Assembly: GCA_013180565.1 (NCBI GenBank)
Contig: QBUN01000280.1
Coordinates: 1-6,226 of the forward strand
Direction of reading: 5' to 3'
DNA: 6,226 bases
From: Candidatus Methanophaga sp. GoMg3.2
Lineage (GTDB): Archaea > Halobacteriota > Syntropharchaeia > Alkanophagales > Methanospirareceae
How positions within the stretch are numbered: the stretch's first letter is position 1; each line of letters starts with the position of its first letter. Made by a program: the position numbers and the translations under genes. Shown piece after piece: positions 1-5,632 of the stretch. The notes under the pieces are model-generated. The model ran no database searches. It saw only the letters and a program-made list of their open reading frames with translations, and was not told the origin of the DNA.

Positions 1-17
1 TTTTCTTTTAGCACAGG

Positions 18-76
18 TTTTCTTTTTGTAAAAAAGAAAAAGTGTTGTGTTAATCAGTGTTAATCCGTGTCAATAA
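18..76. repeat. AT-rich inverted repeat and 10-bp tandem repeat upstream of fen
   Basis: Positions 18-27 (TTTTCTTTTT) pair with 31-40 across a three-base loop, an all-A/T hairpin apart from one C-G pair. It is followed by 2.7 head-to-tail copies of a 10-mer: GTGTTAATCA (47-56), GTGTTAATCC (57-66) and GTGTCAATAA (67-76). The T-tracts could end transcription from a gene left of the window, since archaeal termination often occurs at T-runs, but that gene is not visible. The remaining intergenic DNA up to position 130 shows nothing else I can identify. Confidence 0.35.
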
Positions 77-134
77 TTTATTTTATTTTGTTTTGTTCCT
101 TCGTGTATGTATCCTTAATCTTTTCCTTCTTTTA

Positions 135-142
135 TTTATATG
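135..142 (+). promoter_or_regulatory. Putative archaeal TATA box of fen
   Basis: TTTATATG lies 34 bases before the ATG at 177. With the usual archaeal spacing of about 25 bases from TATA to start site, transcription would begin near 160-168, leaving a leader of roughly 10-17 bases. The bases just before the ATG are A/T-rich with no Shine-Dalgarno sequence, which fits a short-leader or leaderless transcript. Confidence 0.5.
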
Positions 143-176
143 CTAGGATAAAATAAAATAGAACAAATAAAAATTT

Positions 177-1169
177 ATGGGCGTAAATATACGAGAGATA
201 GTAGAGTTGAGAGAGACGAGTTTAGGTGCTCTCGCAGGCAAAATCGTTGCAGTTGATGCTTATAATACGCTTTACCAGTTCCTGAGCATCATTCGCCAGC
301 CCGATGGCACACCGCTTGTGGATTCTTCTGGTAGAATAACTTCTCATCTCTCCGGGCTGATATACCGCACAACGAATTTAATGGAGGCGGGACTAAAGCA
401 GGTATTCGTTTTCGATGGTAAACCATCAGAGCTAAAAGCGGATGTTAATAAGGCCAGGTCAGAACGGCGGGAAGCGGCAATGCGAAAGTGGGAAGAAGCA
501 AAGGTGCTGTTCCCGGAAGATGCATTCAAGTATGCGCAAGCATCAGCACGAATTGACGCAACGATAGTGGCAGATGCGAAGACGCTTTTGTCTTTTATTG
601 GCATCCCTTACGTGCAGGCGCCTTCAGAAGGTGAGGCTCAGGCTGCTTATATTGTTCAGAACGGAGATGCCGAGCTCGTTTCATCGCAGGATTACGATTC
701 GTTGCTTTTTGGCGCTCCCATCACCATAAGGAACCTCAGTGCACAGCGAAAAAAAGCGAAGCTCGAACTCGTTGAGTTAAAAGCGCTTGAAGAGACGCAG
801 GGGATAAGCAGGGAAGAACTCATAGACATTGCCATTTTAGTCGGTACTGACTTCAACGAAGGAATAAAGGGGGTGGGGGTTAAGAGGGCGCTGAAGCTTA
901 TAAAAAAACATCGTGGCATCGAAAATATAATATCCGAAGCGGCAATTGATACAAGTGCGGGAATAGAGAATTACGAACTCGTTCGAGAACTCTTCTTACA
1001 TCCGGACGTGACAGACTCTTATGAACTACAGTGGGGCACATTAGATGCAGGGAAAATAAAAGAATTACTCTGTGAGGTGCATGACTTCTCAGAAGAGCGA
1101 GTGAGTAAAGCTTTGGAGAAGATTTTAATACCGAAACAGAAGCAGAAGAGCATAGAGCAGTGGTTGTGA
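177..1169 (+). CDS. fen: Flap endonuclease 1 (FEN-1), archaeal type
   Basis: This is a structure-specific 5'-nuclease that removes 5' flaps during Okazaki fragment maturation and long-patch base excision repair, working with the PCNA sliding clamp. The 330 residues are close to the usual archaeal length (about 330-345). The metal-binding acidic residues are all in place: D27 (in VDAYN), D80 (VFVFDGKP), E151 and E153 (APSEGEAQAA), D172 and D174 (SQDYDS) and D225 (GTDF). The N-terminal XPG region covers about 1-105, the helical arch about 85-125, and the XPG internal region with helix-hairpin-helix (GIKGVGVKRAL) about 140-255. The last eight residues, QKSIEQWL, form a PCNA-interacting (PIP) motif, so the C-terminus is intact. 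The ATG at 177 gives the family's normal N-terminus (MGVNIREI). The gene stands alone, transcribed from its own TATA element, with no operon partner visible. Confidence 0.97.
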   Translation: MGVNIREIVELRETSLGALAGKIVAVDAYNTLYQFLSIIRQPDGTPLVDSSGRITSHLSGLIYRTTNLMEAGLKQVFVFDGKPSELKADVNKARSERREAAMRKWEEAKVLFPEDAFKYAQASARIDATIVADAKTLLSFIGIPYVQAPSEGEAQAAYIVQNGDAELVSSQDYDSLLFGAPITIRNLSAQRKKAKLELVELKALEETQGISREELIDIAILVGTDFNEGIKGVGVKRALKLIKKHRGIENIISEAAIDTSAGIENYELVRELFLHPDVTDSYELQWGTLDAGKIKELLCEVHDFSEERVSKALEKILIPKQKQKSIEQWL

Positions 1170-1282
1170 ACTCGGTAACGATTTGATCGTCTAACATCCG
1201 GTTGCCTTTTGCATTGAACCCCTTCTTGATGGTGTTACCCGTGTTTCTCTTTCAGGCGTATGTATGAAACAGCGAAAATAAG

Positions 1283-1519
1283 ATGGTTGAGAGTCGGAAT
1301 AAGCCAGTTAGTGCAGGAAAAAGCAGTGACGAGTGGAATACACATCAACAGACGTGCAACCGCCTTTTGCGCTGCCTTAGAATCTTCAAATGGATTGAAG
1401 AGAATAGACCAATTCGTCGGATACTCTCGGTCATAAGTAAGTGTGGTGTATATATATTCTCTACACTTATTAATCTTCCCTTTTATGGGTTATGGCGCAT
1501 TTTTTCAGGCATTGGCTAG
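1283..1519 (+). CDS. Small hypothetical ORF, doubtful
   Basis: A 78-codon open frame with no family I recognise. The N-terminal half is polar, with a Trp and several Cys (DEWNTHQQTCNRLLRC). The C-terminal 30 residues are hydrophobic and aromatic (IFSTLINLPFYGLW), which could be one membrane-associated helix. No Shine-Dalgarno sequence precedes the ATG and no clear TATA box is at a sensible distance. It sits alone between fen and the first surface-protein promoter. It may be a chance ORF in intergenic DNA or a fragment of a lost gene; I slightly favour chance. Confidence 0.22.
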   Translation: MVESRNKPVSAGKSSDEWNTHQQTCNRLLRCLRIFKWIEENRPIRRILSVISKCGVYIFSTLINLPFYGLWRIFSGIG

Positions 1520-1536
1520 TTTTCCTACACGGAAAA
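1520..1536 (+). terminator. Small hairpin after the 78-codon ORF
   Basis: TTTTCC (1520-1525) and GGAAAA (1531-1536) are perfectly complementary around the five-base loop TACAC, starting directly after the TAG stop at 1517-1519. It could mark a transcript end or be chance. From here to about 1715 I see no supported gene, only scattered short open frames. Confidence 0.2.
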
Positions 1537-1715
1537 AGACGGCCATAAATGCTAAATGTTCAAATCAGGTATATTCTGCTAGTCTTGTGAAATTAGCTTA
1601 GGAGGGAGATTCAAACAGAAGTTCATATCAGGAGTATGATAGTTGTACAAGTTATATATACCGAAATTGTGGAGACACTAGCTGTTATATGTGACGGTTT
1701 GCAGCATTCACTTTC

Positions 1716-1763
1716 GCTATACACACCTAACACGAGTTCGTTCTTCTTATGCGTTTATATAGG
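1716..1763 (+). promoter_or_regulatory. Distal promoter module of surface-protein unit A
   Basis: The TATA box TTTATATA (1754-1761) is followed by GG and preceded by the partial palindrome AACACGAGTT (1729-1738). The same arrangement occurs before unit B (3257-3304) with exactly 25 bases from the start of the palindrome to the start of the TATA box and no gap in the alignment. The shared block is therefore a good candidate for a promoter with a regulator site upstream of the TBP site. If used, it gives a 5' leader of roughly 300 bases before the ATG at 2090. Confidence 0.5.
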
Positions 1764-1838
1764 GGCACCGATTTATTTTATAAACGTACTGTTATATACC
1801 TGATAAAATTAATAGATCACTCAGGGAAGTGGTGAGCT

Positions 1839-1898
1839 ATGGTTAACCAAAAGAAGATAACAAATTTATGGTGTGAACGGGGGGTGCTAAGTAGTTAG
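1839..1898 (+). other. Possible 19-codon upstream ORF, unit A
   Basis: ATG at 1839 opens a 19-codon frame that ends with TAG at 1896-1898, directly before the ATG (1899) of the 63-codon leader frame and in phase with it. GGTGAG at 1831-1836 resembles a ribosome site but is only two or three bases from the ATG. Unit B has a 42-codon frame in the same place ending in the same TAG|ATG junction, but the peptides are unrelated apart from the last bases. This is probably leader RNA sequence rather than a gene. Confidence 0.15.
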
Positions 1899-1986
1899 AT
1901 GTGTAAGGGAGTGGCTAAATCGGGGCAATTAGGTGGGTCTAAATTGAAAATGGAAGATAAAGATAGAGACCTTTTTAAAAGGCGCA

Positions 1987-1994
1987 TTTATATG
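1987..1994 (+). promoter_or_regulatory. Candidate proximal TATA box, unit A
   Basis: TTTATATG follows a GC-rich GGCGC stretch inside the leader, 96 bases before the ATG at 2090. Copy B keeps the same octamer at the same distance (3619-3626). If this is the working promoter, transcription starts near 2012-2020 and the leader is only about 70-80 bases, which would remove most of the 63-codon frame from the message. Confidence 0.35.
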
Positions 1995-2076
1995 AATATA
2001 GTAATTATGTGGCGGGCGCATAGGGGTCAACCGGGCGTTACGTCCGGAACCTCTGAGCGGTGTGGCATCAGGAGCA

Positions 2077-2083
2077 GAGGTGG
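2077..2083 (+). promoter_or_regulatory. Ribosome binding site fixing the start of protein A
   Basis: GAGGTGG matches the archaeal anti-Shine-Dalgarno sequence; with GAGGTG as the core, seven bases remain before the ATG at 2090. Unit B has the stronger GGAGGTG at the identical spacing. This chooses ATG 2090 over the in-frame GTG at 2060, as does the shared N-terminal SDYPKV sequence. Confidence 0.75.
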
Positions 2084-2089
2084 TTTTTG

Positions 2090-3076
2090 ATGTGGGAAAG
2101 CGATTATCCGAAGGTGCTACGGGGAGGGGTTGCAGGAATGAGTATTCTCTTACTCTTATGTTTATTGGTGCCGGTGGCAATGGCACAGATAGAGCCAATA
2201 GCGAACTTCACGACTAATTCTCCTCAGATCTATTGCTACAACATAACTTTTAATGGCACCGCCACCGGCGGAACACCATCTTACACATATGATTGGGATT
2301 TTGATGATGGAAACACAAGTACAGGGCAAAATTCATCTCACCGCTACTCTGCCTCGGGAACATATGATGTGACACTAACTGTTACGGATAGTAATGAATG
2401 TACAAATTCGACTACAAGACCGGTAGTTGCATCCGGTTATACTGCTGGGTTGGCAATCACAAAGGAAGCAAATGTCACCTCGGCTACCGTAGGTACCGTG
2501 ATAGGGTACACGATCAGCGTGAGCAATACGGGCAACGTGAACCTCACAAGCGTTCTGGTCACCGATAGTCTCACAGGGCTATCTGAGACCATCCCCATCT
2601 TAGCACTTGGTGCATCGCAGATCTTTAACACGACTCATACCGTTACAGAGTCCGAGCTATGTGCGCCGATAAGCAATACAGCAACAGCTAACGGTACAGA
2701 CCCAGATGGTGATCTCGTGGGTCCAGTGAGTGCGTCAGTGGGCGTGACTCCCGGCTACACTGCTGGGTTGTCTGTCATAAAGGGAGCAAATGTCACCTCG
2801 GCTACCGTAGGTACCGTGATAGGGTACACGATCAGCGTGAGCAATACGGGCAACGTGAACCTCACAAGCGTTCTGGTCACCGATAGTCTCACCGGTCTAT
2901 ATGAGACCATTCCCACATTAGCACCTGGTGCATCTCAGACCTTCAACACGACATATACCGTTACAGAGTTAGATATATCCGGGTGGATAATAAATAGAGC
3001 AACAGCTAACGGTACAGATCCATGTGGTTATCTGACACCCACGGCAATTGGTGTTTTTGGCGTGAGAAGCGGGTAG
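2090..3076 (+). CDS. Secreted PKD-DUF11 surface protein A, truncated
   Basis: A 328-residue exported protein, probably a cell-surface or extracellular-matrix component; its binding partner cannot be read from sequence. Residues 1-32 are a signal peptide: a polar n-region (MWESDYPKVLRGG), a Leu-rich core and a likely AMA|Q cleavage. A PKD domain covers about 34-114 (YDWDFDDGN and GTYDVTLTVTD motifs). Two DUF11 repeats of exactly 106 residues start at 116 and 222 (ITKEANVT, VIGYTISVSNTG, NTATANGTDP). About 14 N-X-S/T sequons suggest heavy N-glycosylation. It ends in a TAG where the repeat pattern expects a GYTA tyrosine codon, and no transmembrane, cell-wall or sorting anchor follows. A decayed third repeat lies beyond the stop. 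Cysteines normally paired in each repeat are singly lost here (repeat 1 has DPDG, repeat 2 has ISGW). It is a paralogue of the 3722 gene and is probably a truncated or dying copy. Confidence 0.85.
   Translation: MWESDYPKVLRGGVAGMSILLLLCLLVPVAMAQIEPIANFTTNSPQIYCYNITFNGTATGGTPSYTYDWDFDDGNTSTGQNSSHRYSASGTYDVTLTVTDSNECTNSTTRPVVASGYTAGLAITKEANVTSATVGTVIGYTISVSNTGNVNLTSVLVTDSLTGLSETIPILALGASQIFNTTHTVTESELCAPISNTATANGTDPDGDLVGPVSASVGVTPGYTAGLSVIKGANVTSATVGTVIGYTISVSNTGNVNLTSVLVTDSLTGLYETIPTLAPGASQTFNTTYTVTELDISGWIINRATANGTDPCGYLTPTAIGVFGVRSG
2467..2892 (+). repeat. 108-bp perfect direct repeat in DUF11 repeats of A
   Basis: Positions 2467-2574 and 2785-2892 are identical over 108 bases, 318 bases apart, which is one DUF11 repeat unit. 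Identity includes all silent sites, so the two repeats were copied or homogenised recently. Related copies occur in unit B at the same 318-base period (units begin at 4757, 5075 and 5393). Confidence 0.9.
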
Positions 3077-3168
3077 ACTGCTGAGTTGTCAATCACAAAG
3101 GAAGCAACATCACCCCGGCCACCTTAGGTACCGTGATAGGGTACACGATCAAGGTGAGCAATACGGGT
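3077..3168 (+). pseudogene. Decayed third DUF11 repeat of A
   Basis: Directly after the TAG at 3074-3076 the DNA still matches the start of a DUF11 repeat, in step with the 318-base period (2435, 2753, 3071). It reads like TAELSITKEA, then a one-base deletion near 3103 shifts the frame and a second TAG appears at 3125-3127. The match resumes in another frame through GGTACCGTGATAGGGTACAC and ends abruptly around 3168, in the middle of the repeat. The rest of the domain, and whatever once followed, is missing, pointing to a deletion or recombination endpoint here. Confidence 0.8.
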
Positions 3169-3174
3169 ATAACT

Positions 3175-3201
3175 CGCTTCATTCAATAAATAATGAACGC
3201 G
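3175..3201. repeat. Inverted repeat at the end of the decayed repeat
   Basis: TTCATT (3178-3183) pairs with AATGAA (3192-3197), extended by CGC (3175-3177) with GCG (3199-3201) across one bulged base. It sits just past the point where DUF11 similarity ends. It could be a fortuitous terminator or a trace of the rearrangement. Between here and 3256 I find nothing else. Confidence 0.25.
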
Positions 3202-3256
3202 GGAATTATGCAAGCTATGTACGATTTATGACCATTTATGGCATCTATGTTCACTA

Positions 3257-3304
3257 CATATATATACTTAACACGTGTTCTTCCTACTTACGCCTTTATA
3301 TAGG
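3257..3304 (+). promoter_or_regulatory. Distal promoter module of surface-protein unit B
   Basis: The TATA box TTTATATA (3295-3302), followed by GG, has the perfect 10-base palindrome AACACGTGTT at 3270-3279. The distance between them, 25 bases start to start, is the same as in unit A. The palindrome is intact here and has one base changed in unit A, so a dimeric regulator might bind B better than A. From this TATA to the ATG at 3722 is 427 bases, against 336 in unit A; the extra 91 bases lie mainly between 3400 and 3510. Confidence 0.5.
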
Positions 3305-3401
3305 ATCATGGATAATCACATTTATCTCGCAAGTATGCTATCTCGGATAATGATAGGGATAGCAGAAATAGGTAACAAATTTTTGGATGGTGTGGTGTAA
3401 A

Positions 3402-3530
3402 ATGCGGGTGATGGAGAAAAGAGAGATGAAAACCAAATCAGGCTTTCAGGAGGAAGTTTCTTCTGAGGGTTATGCTTCTGTGTTGTACGAAAATTCCCTG
3501 CTTTTTGGTGTAAATGGAGTGTGTTGTTAG
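3402..3530 (+). other. Possible 42-codon upstream ORF, unit B
   Basis: This frame runs from ATG 3402 to TAG 3528-3530, in phase with and touching the leader ATG at 3531. Its peptide (MRVMEKREMKTKSGF at the start, ending GVNGVCC) matches no family I know. It lies mostly in sequence absent from unit A, so it is an insertion in B or a deletion in A. The preceding bases hold only a weak GGTG-like ribosome site. The evidence for a real gene is slight. Confidence 0.2.
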
Positions 3531-3618
3531 ATGTATAAGGGAGTGGCTAAATCGGGGCAATTATGTGGGTCTAAATTGAAAATGGCTGGCAGGTGTGGAG
3601 ACCTTTTTAAATGGCGCT

Positions 3619-3626
3619 TTTATATG
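3619..3626 (+). promoter_or_regulatory. Candidate proximal TATA box, unit B
   Basis: TTTATATG after GGCGCT, 96 bases before the ATG at 3722, exactly as in unit A. It would give a short leader that includes the 3663-3679 hairpin and the ribosome site. Confidence 0.35.
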
Positions 3627-3707
3627 AATGTATCAATTATGTGGCGGGCGCATAGTGGTCAGCCGGGCGTTACATCTGGAACCTTTGAGCAACGTGGCAT
3701 CACGAGA

Positions 3708-3714
3708 GGAGGTG
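3708..3714 (+). promoter_or_regulatory. Ribosome binding site fixing the start of protein B
   Basis: GGAGGTG, a full match to the archaeal anti-Shine-Dalgarno sequence, lies seven bases before the ATG at 3722. It supports that ATG rather than the TTG at 3719 one codon upstream. Confidence 0.8.
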
Positions 3715-3721
3715 GTTTTTG

Positions 3722-5632
3722 ATGGGGAAAAGTGATTATCCGAAGGTGCACCGGCGAGGGGTAGCGGTAATGGTTATTCTGTTGCTATTATTCGGCGCCT
3801 TCGCGCCTGTGGCTATGGCAGGGGTTTGGCCTCGGTGCCACTTTGACGATTCCACTGCTTGCACGGCGAATGATTGCACAATAACAGATGTGTGGCTTGT
3901 GGCGAATCCTGATTGCACTCCAGGGACGTCTATCAGTGCCGAATTATGGGTAAAATTCTGGATTAATCGCCATCAAGGGGTCTGCTGTGTAGTTTCAGTT
4001 GTAGATGTTTATGTTGATGGAGAATTATCGGAAGCCAATAAAACCGCCAACCTTGGGAACTTATTCCCGGGGAGTACCTCCTATGAGCGCAAGATAGCAG
4101 ATGTCACTTGGATCTGTGGAAGTGAATTGGCGCTTAAAAACATTTACGTTCAGTGGATAGAAAAAGGGGGTACGCCATGCCCGACTTGCACTTACAATGA
4201 CTGCAGTGACTATAATAAGCCAAAGTGTTACAAGGATCTAGGCCCATACATAGTCCGTGCTCCGCTCATTGCCAACTTTACGTTTGATAATGTGTGTTTC
4301 TGCACTAGCACTACATTCACGGACAAAACAACTGGAGGGAATGGATCATACATTTACGATTGGGATTTCGATGATGGTACTTCACACAGCACTGATCAGA
4401 ATCCCACGCACCACTATGGTAAGAACGGAACCTACAACGTGAATCTGACGGTGACCGATAGCAATACAACTCCGAACACTGATAGCCAAATTTATGCTGT
4501 AGAGGTGTATCAAAAGCCCATAGCGAACTTCACGTCTAACTCGCCTCAGATATATTGCTACAACATAACTTTTAATGGTTCAGCCACCGATGGAACACCA
4601 CCTTACACATATTATTGGGATTTTGATGATGTAAACACAAGTACAGAGCAAAATACTTCTCACCGCTACTCTGCCCCTGGAACATATGATGTGACACTAA
4701 CAGTTACGGATACTAATGGATGTACGAATTCGACGACAAAACCGGTAGTTGCATCCGGTTATACTGCTGGGTTGGCAATCACAAAAGAAGCAAATGTCAC
4801 CTCGGCTACCGTAGGTACCGTGATAGGGTACACGATCAACGTGAGCAATACGGGTACCGCGAACCTCAAAGACGTTCTGGTCACAGATAGTCTCACAGGT
4901 CTAAATGAGACCATCCCCATCTTAGCACATGGTGCAACTCAGACCTTCAACACGAACCATACGGTTACAGAGCCCGAGATATGCGCTCCGATAAACAATA
5001 CGGCAACAGCCAACGGTACAGACCCATGTGGCAATCCAGTGGGTCCCGCGACTGCGTCAGTGATCGTGACTCAGGGGTACACTACTGGGTTGGCTGTCGT
5101 AAAGACAACAAATGTTACCATGCCTACCGTAGGTACCGTGATATGGTACACGATCAACGTGAGCAATACGGGCAACGTGAACCTCTCCAGCGTTCTGGTC
5201 ATGGACAAGCTCACAGGTCTAAACGAGACCATGACCATCTTAGCACCTGGTTCATTTCATATCTTCAACACGACATATACCGTTACAGAGTCAGATATAT
5301 GTGAGTTGATAGAGAATAGAGCAACAGCTAATGGTACAGACCCATGTGGTTATCTGACGCCCACGGCAGTTGGTGTTTTGGGCATAAGACCCTGGTACAC
5401 TGCTACGTTGTCTGTCATAAAGGAAGCAAATGTCACCTCGGCTACCGTAGGTACGGTTATAGGGTACACGATCAACGTGAGCAATGCGGGTAACGTGAAC
5501 CTCACAAGCGTTCTGGTCACAGACAATATCACAGGTCTGAATGAGACCATACCCCTCTTAGCACCCGGTGCAACTCAGATTTTCAATACGACATATACCG
5601 TTACAGAGTTAGATATATGTGGGTGGATATAA
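3722..5632 (+). CDS. Secreted Cys-rich/PKD/DUF11 surface protein B (5' part, frameshifted)
   Basis: As written this encodes 636 residues, probably a glycosylated cell-surface protein. Residues 1-33 are a signal peptide sharing the SDYPKV...RGVA n-region with protein A, with likely cleavage at AMA|G. Residues about 34-178 form a domain with 11 cysteines (CTANDC, CC, CPTC, then NKPKCYKDLGPYIV) that protein A lacks. Two PKD domains follow at about 179-260 (YDWDFDDGT) and 264-344 (YYWDFDDVN, the usual final Gly changed to Val). DUF11 repeats start at 346, 452 and 558, each unit 106 residues. Each repeat keeps the Cys pair of the EIC...TDPCG type. The frame stops at TAA 5630-5632 in the middle of repeat 3, where protein A reads GWIINRATANG; one missing base explains it, and the coding resumes in another frame. 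N-X-S/T sequons are abundant. It could be a real mutation, a sequencing error or, less likely, programmed frameshifting. Confidence 0.85.
   Translation: MGKSDYPKVHRRGVAVMVILLLLFGAFAPVAMAGVWPRCHFDDSTACTANDCTITDVWLVANPDCTPGTSISAELWVKFWINRHQGVCCVVSVVDVYVDGELSEANKTANLGNLFPGSTSYERKIADVTWICGSELALKNIYVQWIEKGGTPCPTCTYNDCSDYNKPKCYKDLGPYIVRAPLIANFTFDNVCFCTSTTFTDKTTGGNGSYIYDWDFDDGTSHSTDQNPTHHYGKNGTYNVNLTVTDSNTTPNTDSQIYAVEVYQKPIANFTSNSPQIYCYNITFNGSATDGTPPYTYYWDFDDVNTSTEQNTSHRYSAPGTYDVTLTVTDTNGCTNSTTKPVVASGYTAGLAITKEANVTSATVGTVIGYTINVSNTGTANLKDVLVTDSLTGLNETIPILAHGATQTFNTNHTVTEPEICAPINNTATANGTDPCGNPVGPATASVIVTQGYTTGLAVVKTTNVTMPTVGTVIWYTINVSNTGNVNLSSVLVMDKLTGLNETMTILAPGSFHIFNTTYTVTESDICELIENRATANGTDPCGYLTPTAVGVLGIRPWYTATLSVIKEANVTSATVGTVIGYTINVSNAGNVNLTSVLVTDNITGLNETIPLLAPGATQIFNTTYTVTELDICGWI

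Larger units (their letters stand above)
1899..2090 (+). repeat. Duplicated leader, copy A (open 63-codon frame)
   Basis: This 192-base block aligns without gaps to 3531-3722, with 27 differences by my hand count (about 86% identical). Both copies hold a 63-codon frame whose TGA overlaps the surface-protein ATG as TGATG (2088-2092). The differences fall 9, 9 and 9 on codon positions 1, 2 and 3, and only a few are silent, so the peptide itself does not appear selected. Possible RNA stems are GGTCT 1936-1940 with AGACC 1967-1971, kept in both copies around a variable loop, and CCGGGCG 2031-2037 with CGTCCGG 2041-2047, enclosed by AGGGGT 2022-2027 with ACCTCT 2049-2054. I read it as a 5' leader or regulatory RNA; a small coupled peptide gene is the alternative. 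Confidence 0.7.
3531..3722 (+). repeat. Duplicated leader, copy B (open 63-codon frame)
   Basis: Gapless counterpart of 1899-2090. The first 55 bases differ at only two positions, the patch corresponding to 1953-1966 is scrambled, and the 3' end with the ribosome site is again well kept. The GGTCT (3568-3572) and AGACC (3599-3603) arms are intact although the sequence between them changed. The GC hairpin at 3663-3679 is weaker than in A: one C-A mismatch and extra G-U pairs, with no compensating change. The frame ends in TGA overlapping the next ATG (3720-3724). Confidence 0.7.

Noticed and set aside
898..1197. Reverse-strand 99-codon ORF over the end of fen
   Set aside because: It overlaps a clearly functional flap endonuclease reading frame with conserved catalytic and PIP motifs, and has no recognisable domain.
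1636..1803. 55-codon open frame on the + strand with a nearby AGGAG
   Set aside because: It runs straight through the distal promoter module and TATA box of unit A, the ribosome site is almost on the ATG, and the peptide resembles nothing known.
3074..3076. TAG read as pyrrolysine to extend protein A
   Set aside because: A one-base deletion and a second TAG follow within 17 codons, and the paralogous codon is a normal Tyr, so a nonsense mutation explains it better.
2435..3168. Regularly spaced repeats as a CRISPR array
   Set aside because: The 318-base units are coding and encode successive protein domains; there are no short repeats with unique spacers.
1520..3530. Insertion sequence or transposase remnant between the genes
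   Set aside because: I found no transposase-like frame, paired terminal inverted repeats or target-site duplications in 1520-1898 or 3168-3530.
4981..5304. 107-codon forward ORF inside gene B
   Set aside because: It lies in another frame of well-conserved DUF11 repeats and its low-complexity composition follows from the repeat DNA.
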